Shown: in pieces, positions 22,579 to 30,732 of the stretch
Layout of the letters: each line of letters begins with the position of its first letter
Numbering within the stretch: the first letter of the stretch is position 1
Made by a program: the position numbers and the translations under genes
Notes under the pieces: generated by a model
The model's database searches: none
Seen by the model: only the letters and a program-made list of their open reading frames with translations
What the model was told of the DNA's origin: nothing
Source: Planctomycetota bacterium
GTDB taxonomy: Bacteria; Planctomycetota; UBA8108; UBA1146
Assembly (NCBI GenBank): GCA_013911165.1
Contig: JACETR010000029.1
Location: forward strand, 1 to 33,697
Direction of reading: 5' to 3'
DNA: 33,697 nucleotides

Positions 22579-23762
22579 TTCGAGACTTCGGTGGACTCCC
22601 CCCCCAATCTTTCAGGGTGGCATTACTGCTTCTGATTTCCATATTCCTGATTCAAATCTCGGAAGCAGGCTCCCAATCCGCCGAAAAAACGATGGATACT
22701 CCTTTTGATGTGAATGAACTGGTCGACGAGGACACGGCTCTTCCCGTGCGGAAAGCTCTCGTCGGCTGTGACCTTATCAGCCAGTCCAGTCGCTTCCGGA
22801 ATGATGGTCAAATGGCATTGGCGATCCAACTCGCCGCCTACGATTTTCATGAATCTGCCATCAAGGTTTTGCGTGAAATTCTCGACCGGGATGCGGACTT
22901 CCACGAGTGTCACTACCGATTGGGATACTCCCTCGAGTTTTCCGGGATGGTCGATGAAGCTCTCGAATCTTTTCGACGTTACCTCGAACTCGAACCGAAC
23001 CACTCCGTCACCCTCTACCGAATCGGTGAGCTTCTGAATCGAACGGGTGAAATTGAGGAATCAAATCAGTTTCTGAACCGCTATCTGAAGTCGAACCCGA
23101 ATTGCCCTGCAGCTCATCGAAGGGTCGGTCAGAATTTGCTGGCACTCAACAAGCCGGAAGAGGCCCTCCCCGCCCTGATAGTGGCGAAAGACCAATATCC
23201 CCTGGATCGGGGAACATTGACGGCACTCTCACAGGCCCAGTTGCGATCCGGCAACCGGGAAGAAGCTCAAAAGCTGCAGGAAACCCTCGCTCTCTTGCGT
23301 AGTGGAGAGCTGACCGAAACTCCAATATCCATCAGTGATTCACTGATTCAGGTTCAAAACAAACTCAAGAAATCTCCCGCACACTGCCTCGACCAGGCTG
23401 TGAATCTGGAAACAAAAGGATTCTACGCCAGTGCCAATGTCTATCTTGAACTTGCAGCGCAAGGAATCCCCGATGCGGCTGCTGTTCATGATCGAATCGG
23501 AAGAAATTGTTTCCGTCTGGGACAATACGCTGAAGCTCTGCAGTCCTATGACAAGTCCCTGAAGTTGGAGCCAGAAAGAATCAGTGCTCTTTTCAATCGA
23601 GCCTCACTACTTTTCGGAATAGGAAGGGTCACAGAGGCGAATCAGGATCTGCAATCACTGCTCTCTGTGAACCCAGACCACACGGAATCCCAGATTCTGA
23701 AATCGCAGATCGAATCCTTCAATAAAAGGCAGGCCCAAAACGAAGGTGTTGGGAAACCATGA
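22575..23762 (+). CDS. Exported TPR-repeat protein
   Basis: A 395-residue protein with an N-terminal hydrophobic segment (about residues 13-30, signal peptide or anchor) and about eight or nine tetratricopeptide-like helix pairs. Clear units include the helix pair containing YRLGYSLEFSGMVDEALESF and the one containing RIGRNCFRLGQYAEALQSYD. No catalytic motif. The ATG overlaps the stop of the UnbV gene (22575-22578), and GAAGGAAAC lies upstream; a longer in-frame reading from 22530 would be buried in the upstream gene. The protein probably works as a periplasmic scaffold with its two co-translated neighbours. TPR proteins are frequent partners of CRTAC1-type genes in this kind of genome. Confidence 0.85.
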   Translation: MIRDFGGLPPQSFRVALLLLISIFLIQISEAGSQSAEKTMDTPFDVNELVDEDTALPVRKALVGCDLISQSSRFRNDGQMALAIQLAAYDFHESAIKVLREILDRDADFHECHYRLGYSLEFSGMVDEALESFRRYLELEPNHSVTLYRIGELLNRTGEIEESNQFLNRYLKSNPNCPAAHRRVGQNLLALNKPEEALPALIVAKDQYPLDRGTLTALSQAQLRSGNREEAQKLQETLALLRSGELTETPISISDSLIQVQNKLKKSPAHCLDQAVNLETKGFYASANVYLELAAQGIPDAAAVHDRIGRNCFRLGQYAEALQSYDKSLKLEPERISALFNRASLLFGIGRVTEANQDLQSLLSVNPDHTESQILKSQIESFNKRQAQNEGVGKP

Positions 23763-25207
23763 AAATTCTTCGAATGGCCCACTCCTGCCTTAAAGGGTTC
23801 ATGCTCCTGATACTGGTACTCGCAGGATGCTCCAGCCCGGAACCGGGTCCGGTAACACAGAGCATGATGACCGGCCGCCACGACACCTTACAGAAAGCCG
23901 CCGTCAATCAGGCTCGCAGCAAAGCTCTCCGTTCTCCAAAAAATGCAGAAGACCGGGCAAGGTACGCCTATGCACTTAGCGTTCATGGCCTCCACAAAGA
24001 TGCTGCCTACGAGTTCTCCATGGCGCGACTGCTTGAATCCAGTTCACCGCTCTGGCATTACCGCACCGCAAGATCCGACTACGAATCGGCTCTCAACAAG
24101 GCCGACCATATTTCAGGTTTGGAAGAGGTCTCCCGCAAGTTTCCGGCCTACCTCCCTGCCAAACATTTTCTGGCCACCGCGTATCTCGACCTGGGACAGA
24201 TGGACAAAGCCTGGAACCTGATCCTCGAGTGCCTGACACAAGCCCCCCGCTCCAATCCCCTGTTGGCAACACAGGCAGAAATCCTGCTCGATTCCGGCTT
24301 GCACAAACAGGCTCTCGAGATCCTCAATGCGATCACGGAAAGGGATACCCGAACTCCCTTCTATTATCGCCTTCTGGGAGAAGTCTACCTGCTGGAGGGT
24401 AATGCCGTTCCGGAGCAGGTGGAAAACATGCTGGTACTGGCAACACCCAGTGAGCGCACCATCGTTCTCGATCCTCTGGAACAGAAATTTCTGAAACAGA
24501 AAACAGGCCGGGATCATCAGATACGCCAAGTTCAGGCCAATCTGCGCGGAGGCAACACTGCAGCCGCAGACAAGTTGGCCCAACCGCTGCTCAATGCTTT
24601 TCCCGGTGACCCCGGTGTCCGTAATCTGGCTGCCCAATGCATGCATGCTGCGGGACGCTCTGCGGAGGCCCGAAAGGTTCTCGAGGAAATTTCCCCTGAG
24701 TTCAAGACCGACAGCAGCAACCTCCTGCTGGTCGATATTCTGGTTCAGGAAGCTCAGGATCTGCAGACACAGGGAGCCAATTCGTCTTCCCAGCGAAAAA
24801 TCCGTCGTGCCCGCGATATTGCCAATGAGGTCATCGGCAATACTCCATCGGACTGGAAAGCCCACTTCGTTCTCGGCAAGTGTCTTCAACTTTTGAATGA
24901 CCTTCAGGGGGCAAAACGCAGCCTTTTGACCGCCCTCTCACTCAATCAACAGAATGTGCCCACAGCATTCCGTCTCTTTGAGGTGGCCACACAGCTGAAC
25001 GACAGGGAGACCGGGAAACAGGCACTGAATACGATCCTTGTGACCGAACCGGAAAATCTTCTCGCCAATATCCAGCGGGGCTTGCTGGCAGTTTCGGTCG
25101 GAGATATTGAAACTGCGAAAACCTGCCTTGAGCGCGCATCCAAAGTCGACCCTGCTCACGAAGGCGTAAGAGTCTTGAGAACGAGAGTTCGCTCCTTCAA
25201 AAATTGA
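23759..25207 (+). CDS. TPR-repeat lipoprotein
   Basis: A 482-residue lipoprotein; signal peptide ends LVLAGC, with Cys24 lipidated. The rest is a solenoid of degenerate TPR units (for example LATAYLDLGQMDKAWNLILE, LLGEVYLLEGN, VLGKCLQLLNDLQGAKRSLL and the last one near LLAVSVGDIETAKTCLERA). There is no enzymatic motif. The ATG overlaps the upstream stop by ATGA (23759-23762), completing a tightly coupled three-gene operon of envelope proteins. The three products are likely made in similar amounts and may form one complex, inferred from the coupling alone. Confidence 0.86.
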   Translation: MKILRMAHSCLKGFMLLILVLAGCSSPEPGPVTQSMMTGRHDTLQKAAVNQARSKALRSPKNAEDRARYAYALSVHGLHKDAAYEFSMARLLESSSPLWHYRTARSDYESALNKADHISGLEEVSRKFPAYLPAKHFLATAYLDLGQMDKAWNLILECLTQAPRSNPLLATQAEILLDSGLHKQALEILNAITERDTRTPFYYRLLGEVYLLEGNAVPEQVENMLVLATPSERTIVLDPLEQKFLKQKTGRDHQIRQVQANLRGGNTAAADKLAQPLLNAFPGDPGVRNLAAQCMHAAGRSAEARKVLEEISPEFKTDSSNLLLVDILVQEAQDLQTQGANSSSQRKIRRARDIANEVIGNTPSDWKAHFVLGKCLQLLNDLQGAKRSLLTALSLNQQNVPTAFRLFEVATQLNDRETGKQALNTILVTEPENLLANIQRGLLAVSVGDIETAKTCLERASKVDPAHEGVRVLRTRVRSFKN

Positions 25208-25216
25208 GCGGGCCTC

Positions 25217-25245
25217 TGATGAGGATCTCCATCAATCCCCTTTTT
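25217..25245 (+). terminator. Weak terminator-like hairpin after the TPR operon
   Basis: TGATG (25217-25221) pairs with CATCA (25230-25234), with additional imperfect inner pairs, followed by CCCC and five T residues. It overlaps the end of the convergent thioesterase gene, and is much weaker than the other terminators in the window. Confidence 0.35.
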
Positions 25246-25711
25246 GACGGTGCTTTCGGCGTGCATCACTGCGCCCGATGGCTTCCTTGAACCTGCGCTC
25301 CTCTTCAGGAGAAGTGGGAACCAATTCAGGAACCACCACCGGATTTTTGAGGTCGTCGAGGGCGACGAAGGTCAGATAGGCACTCGAAGTGTGAGTGATA
25401 TCGCCGGTTCGAGGGTCCTCACCCTCCACACGAACACCTACCTCCATCGAACTGCGACCGGTGTGATTGACCATCGCCTTGAGAATCATGAAGTGACCAC
25501 CGGGAATCGGTGCCAAAAATTCCACATTGTCCATCGCCGCCGTCACCACCGGCCTGCGACAGTGACGCATGGCAACCATGGCACAGGCCAGGTCCATCAG
25601 GTGGAGCACTTTGCCTCCGAGGACATTGCCATGACTGTTGGTATCGTTGGGCAGGACCAACTCACGCATCTCCACTGCACTTTCAGCGGGATTCTTTTGC
25701 TCTCGGCTCAA
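25232..25711 (-). CDS. Acyl-CoA thioesterase, hotdog fold (YciA/BFIT type)
   Basis: A 159-residue hotdog-fold thioesterase that hydrolyses acyl-CoA to free acid and CoA. The signature LPNDTNSHGNVLGGKVLHLMD (residues 20-40; quoted here as NDTNSHGNVLGG and LHLMD) holds the conserved Asn/His and the catalytic Asp40. AMDNVEFLAPIPGG and the AYLTFVALD strand complete the fold. The charged C-terminal tail (about 135-159) is outside the domain. The TTG start at 25711 has GAGGGGA about five bases upstream. It is the last gene of a four-gene minus-strand series starting with cysteine dioxygenase; the gap to polX is 22 bases. Confidence 0.9.
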   Translation of the reverse strand: MSREQKNPAESAVEMRELVLPNDTNSHGNVLGGKVLHLMDLACAMVAMRHCRRPVVTAAMDNVEFLAPIPGGHFMILKAMVNHTGRSSMEVGVRVEGEDPRTGDITHTSSAYLTFVALDDLKNPVVVPELVPTSPEEERRFKEAIGRSDARRKHRQKGD

Positions 25712-25733
25712 CGGAGTCCCCTCTCAGGTATTT

Positions 25734-27491
25734 TCAACTTTTGTGGCAAAGGTTCAGACGCTTCAGATACTCCTCAGGGTTCATGCAGTTCGTCACCTGG
25801 CTGGAGCTGAAGCCCATCTTGCGTGCGACTGCGACCCCGTATTCCACATCACGCAAACCCTGTGTGGAGTGTGCATCGGGATGGATTCCAATGTCCACCC
25901 CCAGCTCAAGAACTCTTCTTCCCCAACGCCAATCCAGGTCGAGACGACGGGGGTGCGCATTCAATTCCACGATCACTTTTTCTTCGGCAGCCACTGAGAG
26001 CAGGTGGTCCAGATCGATTTCGTACCCATCCCGCTGAAGCAACAGACGACCGGTGGGATGACCCCAGACTGTGGTGGCAGGATGACGCAGTGCTTTTTCG
26101 ATACGGGCCGTCTGCTCCGCCCTGGGTAAACTAAAGGAGGAGTGCACACTGACGACGACATAATCCAACTCGGCCAATACCTCATCGGGATAATCGAGGG
26201 ATCCATCCGCAAGAATGTCGCTCTCGATCCCCTGTAAAAGTGTCATGTGCGGAAAATCACTGCGAATCTCTTCCAACTCGGCTCGCTGTTCGGCCAGTTG
26301 TTCAATACTCAATCCACCGGCATAGGACGCGGTTCTCGAATGGTCGGCGGTTCCGTAGTAGACCCAACCGAGATCTGAAGCGGCCTGAACCATTTCACGC
26401 AGGGTGGCCTTGCCGTCTGACCAGGTAGAGTGGCAATGAAGAACCCCTTTGACGTCCTGCTCAGAGATCAGCGGCTCCCATTCGGCAGAACGGGAGTGCA
26501 GATCAGCCGCTTTTTCCAACTCACCCAGATCCTCCCGCAACTCTGGGGGGATCCAGGCCATGTCCAGATGTCGGAAAATATCCTGTTCCTCGGGAGTCGG
26601 CAGGGCCGCACCCTCTTCATCCCAAAGTCCATATTCATTCAATTTCCAACCGCGCTCGCGTGCCCTTTGGCGCAATCGCGTGTTGTGTTCCTTGCTGCCG
26701 GTGAAGTAATGCAGCGCTGGAGCGAAGGCGACCGGTTCAACGACTCGCAGATCGACACCCACTCCCTCTTCCGAAAGGATTCTCGACTTGGTCTCCCCTT
26801 CAGCCATCACCTCGCGAATTCCCTCTACCGCCATGAACGCCTCGCGAACAGGAATGGGATCGAGTGTCCCGACCAGAACGTCGATGTCACCGATGGTTTC
26901 CCTGTTGCGACGAAGTGAGCCCGCCACTTCCGCCCGTTCCACTCCGGATACGGATTTGACAGCGTCCAGAAACCTCTGGGCGACGACTCGGGCCTGAGAC
27001 ACCAGATGGCGCCCGGCAAAGCGACGCAGGTTGTTGATCCCTTTCAGGATAGAGTTTTCCGACGTCTGGCCAAATCCGGCGAGAGACTGAATACGGTTCT
27101 CCTGACACGCCTCTTCCAGTTCGTCGACCGATTCAATCTCCAGTTCTTCATAGATGACACGGACCTTTTTGGGGCCCAGTCCGGCAATCTTCAGAAGATC
27201 GAGCAGGCTTTCAGGGACGAGACTGCGAATCTCCTCCTCCGCTTCACTCTCCCCTTCCAGGACCCACTCCTCGATCAGGCCCGCCAGTCCTTTGCCGATT
27301 CCCTGAATTGACGTCACCTTTCCGTCCTGAACCAGAGAGACCAGATCTCCCTGCCAGTTTTCCAGGGCCCGTGCACCATTCGCAAATGCGCGCACCTTGA
27401 ATGGACTGGATCCGGAGATTTCGAGGATGTGTCCCAACTCGACAAGGGTCCTGCAGATCTCATCCTTGCTGAGACTCGAGGTTTCAGACAT
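25734..27491 (-). CDS. polX: DNA polymerase X family with C-terminal PHP domain
   Basis: A 585-residue bacterial PolX. The N-terminal 8-kDa-like domain and helix-hairpin-helix segments (SIQGIGKGLA, KIAGLGPKKV, SLAGFGQTS) are followed by the palm, with catalytic Asp202 and Asp204 (GDIDVLVG) and Asp247 (VDLRVV). The PHP domain (about 345-575) has His352 and His354 (HCHSTWSDG), Asp383-His384, HSSFS, GHPTGR and IHPDAH metal-binding motifs. These enzymes fill short gaps in base excision repair and have 3'-5' exonuclease and AP-processing activity from the PHP part. The ATG at 27491 has AAGGAAA upstream. It lies 15 bases after the rimK stop. Confidence 0.94.
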   Translation of the reverse strand: MSETSSLSKDEICRTLVELGHILEISGSSPFKVRAFANGARALENWQGDLVSLVQDGKVTSIQGIGKGLAGLIEEWVLEGESEAEEEIRSLVPESLLDLLKIAGLGPKKVRVIYEELEIESVDELEEACQENRIQSLAGFGQTSENSILKGINNLRRFAGRHLVSQARVVAQRFLDAVKSVSGVERAEVAGSLRRNRETIGDIDVLVGTLDPIPVREAFMAVEGIREVMAEGETKSRILSEEGVGVDLRVVEPVAFAPALHYFTGSKEHNTRLRQRARERGWKLNEYGLWDEEGAALPTPEEQDIFRHLDMAWIPPELREDLGELEKAADLHSRSAEWEPLISEQDVKGVLHCHSTWSDGKATLREMVQAASDLGWVYYGTADHSRTASYAGGLSIEQLAEQRAELEEIRSDFPHMTLLQGIESDILADGSLDYPDEVLAELDYVVVSVHSSFSLPRAEQTARIEKALRHPATTVWGHPTGRLLLQRDGYEIDLDHLLSVAAEEKVIVELNAHPRRLDLDWRWGRRVLELGVDIGIHPDAHSTQGLRDVEYGVAVARKMGFSSSQVTNCMNPEEYLKRLNLCHKS

Positions 27492-27506
27492 GGGATTTCC
27501 TTCCGA

Positions 27507-28382
27507 TCAGTTCGCTTCTGAACACCGGTTTTCAAGAGACATGATCCAGCGGCTCGCCACGTCCGAACCGGTAACTTTCTCGATCCCCCCCAAACCGGGA
27601 GACCCGTTGATTTCCAGAATCATGGGGCCATCCGGGCCCGGCAGCAGATCGACCCCGGAACAGTGAAGGCCCAGAGCAGCGGTTGCCTGGACCGCCAGCT
27701 CACCCAGTTCGGGTGTGACCTCTTCCACACGAGCACTGCCTCCACGGGCGAGATTGGACCTGAAATCACCAGCCGGTGCTTTCCTTCTCATCGCTGCCAC
27801 CACTTCACCATCGACGACGATGACCCGGATGTCTTCTCCCGCGCAGGGAATGTACTGTTGAATCAAAAACTCCCGCGATTGGAAAAGGACGCTCTGCATC
27901 ATCGAGACTGCTCCCGCAGTACTCTCTGCGAGGATCGTCCCTTGTCCCTGGGCGCCATGCAGCGGCTTGATCACCACAGGCACTCCCCCGACCCGATCCA
28001 CAGCAGCTTCCAATTGATCGAGATCACGCACCAACTCTGTTTCAGGCGTCAGTAAACCCGCCGAGTTCAGAACTCTCAAGGTTTCAAACTTGTCACGGGC
28101 GAGTTCGAGTGCGGAGACAGAATCAAGAAGAGTCATCCCGAGGGACTCCAGTGTTTTCCCCACTGCGACAGCAAGGCCGGGCAACTGGGTTCCCAATCTC
28201 AAGATCACCGCATCCAAAGGGGGTAACGGTTCTCCGGAATGGAGGATCGCAGGATCTCCTGTCGAAACAGAAAAATTGAGCAGTGACAACAGGTGTACCT
28301 CGTGCCCACGCTCTCGCCCCGCCTCCCGGATCCGCTGGGAAGATGTCAGTTCAGGATTGATGGTGACGACGCCGATACGCAC
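27507..28382 (-). CDS. rimK: RimK-type ATP-grasp glutamate ligase
   Basis: A 291-residue ATP-grasp ligase closely resembling E. coli RimK, which adds glutamates to the C-terminus of ribosomal protein S6. Seen: the N-terminal preATP-grasp Rossmann part (about 1-95), ARDKFETLRVL, the phosphate-binding loop after Lys139 (IKPLHGAQGQGTILAE), GDFRSNLARGG with substrate-binding Arg residues, and the metal-binding Asp245, Glu257 and Asn259 (LEINGSPGLGGIEK). The GTG start at 28382 is preceded by AAAGGGG. A hairpin just upstream may hold that ribosome binding site. Whether S6 or another acceptor is modified here cannot be told. Confidence 0.9.
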   Translation of the reverse strand: MRIGVVTINPELTSSQRIREAGRERGHEVHLLSLLNFSVSTGDPAILHSGEPLPPLDAVILRLGTQLPGLAVAVGKTLESLGMTLLDSVSALELARDKFETLRVLNSAGLLTPETELVRDLDQLEAAVDRVGGVPVVIKPLHGAQGQGTILAESTAGAVSMMQSVLFQSREFLIQQYIPCAGEDIRVIVVDGEVVAAMRRKAPAGDFRSNLARGGSARVEEVTPELGELAVQATAALGLHCSGVDLLPGPDGPMILEINGSPGLGGIEKVTGSDVASRWIMSLENRCSEAN

Positions 28383-28388
28383 GGGGCC

Positions 28389-28410
28389 CCTTTCTTTTGC
28401 TCAAGAAAGG
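28389..28410 (-). promoter_or_regulatory. Hairpin overlapping the rimK ribosome binding site
   Basis: On the minus strand CCTTTCTT (28410-28403) can pair with AAGAAAGG (28396-28389) around a 6-nt loop. The second arm contains most of the AAAGGGG ribosome binding site of rimK, seven bases before the GTG. An 8-bp perfect stem here could reduce rimK translation. It also lies after the cysteine dioxygenase stop, but has no T run for termination. Confidence 0.4.
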
Positions 28411-28489
28411 ATGACACTCTGCGGACGGGGTCAACGCAAGTCCGGAAGTGGGATCTGCGGAGAATCGAAGTCCAATTCCGGGGGGCTGC

Positions 28490-29065
28490 CTAGGGCATCG
28501 CCCCTTCGAGCACTGTATCAAAAGCGCTGGTCGCCTCTCGGCGCTCTCCGGTTTCAGGGCTGTAGATATGGAATTCTTTCACAAGACAGCCATAGGCATG
28601 AAGCGTCACTGCAACCTCATCCGAGGAGCAGTTGTCCATGCGATGAAGGTCCATGGCAGGCGGATAAACCGTTCCTACTGACCCTGCGGTACCGATGAAA
28701 GTCTCCACCGGAACGAGGCAGTTCTGCCCCTCCTCTGTGGAAGGTGCATAATTGGTAAATCGCATGCGTCCGCGAAGAACGCCAATCACACCCCAGGAAG
28801 GGTGGTCATGAATCGGTGTTCCCTGTCCCGGTTTCCAAACCAAAGCCAGAAGAGAGAAACGATCCTCGGCATCGGCGTGTAAAAGGTGACGCGTGTATTT
28901 CTGGGAACTCTCGCCGAACTGCCCCAGGAAATCGTCGGACACACCTGCACAGTAGTCCTCGACCACGCGAACCAGTCCGTTCAGACGGCGGCGCTCATTC
29001 TTTTCGGTGACAATCGTTTCTTCAAACGCTCCGATGAGATCGGGCAATTCGCTGATCGGTGGCAC
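28490..29065 (-). CDS. Cysteine dioxygenase-family cupin
   Basis: A 191-residue thiol dioxygenase, probably oxidising cysteine to cysteine sulfinate with non-heme iron. The three iron ligands are His86 and His88 (PIHDHPSWGV) and His141 (DLHRMDN), at nearly the same numbering as in mammalian CDO. KYTRHLL and VWKPGQGTPIHDH are typical. The position of the mammalian cross-linking Cys93 is not Cys here, as is usual in bacterial enzymes; a Tyr is present in EFHIYSP. 3-Mercaptopropionate dioxygenase activity is an alternative. GTG start at 29065 with GGGGAG just upstream. It heads a minus-strand series with rimK, polX and a thioesterase. Confidence 0.86.
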   Translation of the reverse strand: MPPISELPDLIGAFEETIVTEKNERRRLNGLVRVVEDYCAGVSDDFLGQFGESSQKYTRHLLHADAEDRFSLLALVWKPGQGTPIHDHPSWGVIGVLRGRMRFTNYAPSTEEGQNCLVPVETFIGTAGSVGTVYPPAMDLHRMDNCSSDEVAVTLHAYGCLVKEFHIYSPETGERREATSAFDTVLEGAMP

Positions 29066-29254
29066 GGGCTCCCCATTTCAAGTCGTTGGAATCAATCCGG
29101 GATCGGCTTTTCCAAATTACGCTCAATCCTGATTTTATCGACTGGATGGAGGGGCGGCAATGCTCTCAGATGGGTCCCTTGATCGATCAGGGGGAATTTT
29201 CTCCCATCGTGTGGTCAAATCGCCCAAAGGAATGACAGGAAGGAAGAAGGATCG

Positions 29255-29677
29255 ATGACGTACGAAATCAACCTTCCCGTCCGATTTGATGACGTCGACG
29301 CAGCAGGGGTCGTCTACTACCCCCGAATCCTCGACAAATGCCATCAGGCATTTGAATCCATCTTCTCCGAACGCGGAGAGACTCCCTATCACACCCTGTT
29401 CACCGAACGGAAGATCGGCTTCCCCAGTCGCAGCCTCGAGGTCGAATTCCTGGCTCCTGTTGAATACACCGGTTCCCTCACCCTGAGAGTGTCGACCACC
29501 CAGATCTCCGCACGCTCAGTCCACTTCAAATTTGAAGGTTATCAGGGAAGCAAATGCTGCTTCATTGCCAAGGTTGGCAAGGTCTGTTGCAAACCCCAGA
29601 CAGACGGCAAGTTTGAAGCAGTGGAGATTCCCGAAGACATCCGCCAATTGTTGAATGAACTGGAAGAATCCAGTTGA
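29255..29677 (+). CDS. 4-hydroxybenzoyl-CoA thioesterase-like acyl-CoA thioesterase (4HBT/YbgC type)
   Basis: A 140-residue hotdog protein. RFDDVDAAGVVYYPRILD (residues 10-27) aligns with the active-site segment of Pseudomonas 4HBT, placing the catalytic Asp at residue 15. The FPSRSLEVEFLAPVEY strand and IPEDIRQLL end are normal for the family. The substrate is unknown; the aromatic-type motif resembles 4HBT more than Tol-Pal-linked YbgC, and no tol genes are present. The ATG at 29255 follows GAAGGAAGAAGGA. Its stop overlaps the TTG start of queE by four bases, coupling the two genes. It diverges from the cysteine dioxygenase gene across 189 bases that should hold both promoters. Confidence 0.9.
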   Translation: MTYEINLPVRFDDVDAAGVVYYPRILDKCHQAFESIFSERGETPYHTLFTERKIGFPSRSLEVEFLAPVEYTGSLTLRVSTTQISARSVHFKFEGYQGSKCCFIAKVGKVCCKPQTDGKFEAVEIPEDIRQLLNELEESS

Positions 29678-30303
29678 GAGTCGTCGAAATCTACCCCTCG
29701 ATTCAGGGAGAGAGTACGCGCGCTGGGATCCCCTGCGTCTTCATTCGCCTCGCGGGCTGTCCCCTCCGCTGTCGCTGGTGTGACACCGTGTACTCTTTCA
29801 AGGGTGGCGACGAAATGTCTCTGGAAGAAATTTGCGAGACCACTGCAACACACGGAATTGGTCTGGTCGAACTCACCGGGGGTGAACCCCTGGCTCAACC
29901 GGATGCAGGGTCGCTCTTGACGATGCTCTGTGATCGGTTCGAAGAGGTTCTTCTCGAAACCTCCGGAGCCTACCTTATCGCAGACCTTGACCCGAGGGTC
30001 GGCATCATCATGGACCTGAAGGCCCCGGGATCCGGTGAGGAAGATCGAAACCTGCTGGAAAACCTCGATCATCTGAAAGACGGCGATGAACTCAAATTGG
30101 TTCTTGCTGATCGAAACGACTATCTGTGGGCCAAACAACTGGTCGAGACCCATGAGATACGGGTTCCCATCCTGTTTTCTCCTGTTCATGGAGAACTGGA
30201 GGCGGCCCAACTTTCAGAATGGATACTGGAAGATCACTTGAAGGTGAGACTTCACCTTCAGCAGCACAAGTTCATATGGGATCCCCAGGAACGGGGTCGT
30301 TGA
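29674..30303 (+). CDS. queE: 7-carboxy-7-deazaguanine synthase (radical SAM)
   Basis: A 209-residue radical SAM enzyme converting 6-carboxytetrahydropterin to 7-carboxy-7-deazaguanine in queuosine biosynthesis. The cluster-binding Cys are 29, 33 and 36 (GCPLRCRWCDT), the C-x3-C-x2-C pattern of radical SAM proteins. The N-terminal YPSIQGEST and the ELTGGEPLAQ SAM-binding segment are family hallmarks. The TTG start overlaps the thioesterase stop (TTGA, 29674-29677) with GGAAGAA upstream. queD, the preceding step of the pathway, follows 43 bases downstream. QueC and the other pathway enzymes are not in the window. Confidence 0.93.
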   Translation: MRVVEIYPSIQGESTRAGIPCVFIRLAGCPLRCRWCDTVYSFKGGDEMSLEEICETTATHGIGLVELTGGEPLAQPDAGSLLTMLCDRFEEVLLETSGAYLIADLDPRVGIIMDLKAPGSGEEDRNLLENLDHLKDGDELKLVLADRNDYLWAKQLVETHEIRVPILFSPVHGELEAAQLSEWILEDHLKVRLHLQQHKFIWDPQERGR

Positions 30304-30346
30304 GCCCCTCTGCTCCCCTCCAGATATTGGAAAGGACTGTCGCCCA

Positions 30347-30730
30347 ATGAGTCACGAGATTGAACTGTTGAGAAAGTTTTCCTTCGACTCAGCACACTCC
30401 CTGCCCAACGTGCCCGAGGGTCACAAGTGCCACCGATTGCATGGGCACACCTTTCATGTGGAAGTCCGGGTCACCGGGCCAGTTGGGGAAACCACTGGCT
30501 GGGTGATGGATTTCGCCGATCTCAAAAAAGTTGTGAACCCTGTGATCGACGAACTCGACCACCGTTATCTGAATGAAATTCCAGGATTGGAAAATCCCAC
30601 CTCCGAACTGATTGCGGTCTGGATCTGGAATCGGATCGAGGGGAACCTCCCCGGGCTGAGTTCCGTTACCGTCCATGAAACATGCAACACCGGTTGTACC
30701 TACAGGGGACCTGCAGACGAGGAGTCTTGA
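30347..30730 (+). CDS. queD: 6-carboxy-5,6,7,8-tetrahydropterin synthase
   Basis: A 127-residue QueD/PTPS enzyme converting dihydroneopterin triphosphate to 6-carboxytetrahydropterin. Zinc ligands His17 (FDSAHSL), His32 and His34 (CHRLHGHTFH), catalytic Cys28, Asp71-His72 (ELDHRYLN) and Glu111 (VHETCNTG) are present. NPTSELIAVWIW is also typical. The product is the QueE substrate, so this gene and the previous one form consecutive steps to preQ0/queuosine. The ATG at 30347 is preceded by GGAAAGGA about 11 bases upstream. Two bases separate its stop from the glmS ATG. Confidence 0.95.
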   Translation: MSHEIELLRKFSFDSAHSLPNVPEGHKCHRLHGHTFHVEVRVTGPVGETTGWVMDFADLKKVVNPVIDELDHRYLNEIPGLENPTSELIAVWIWNRIEGNLPGLSSVTVHETCNTGCTYRGPADEES

Positions 30731-30732
30731 CG

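Noticed and set aside
30731..30732. glmS ribozyme or other leader element
   Set aside because: Only two bases separate queD and glmS, so there is no space for one.
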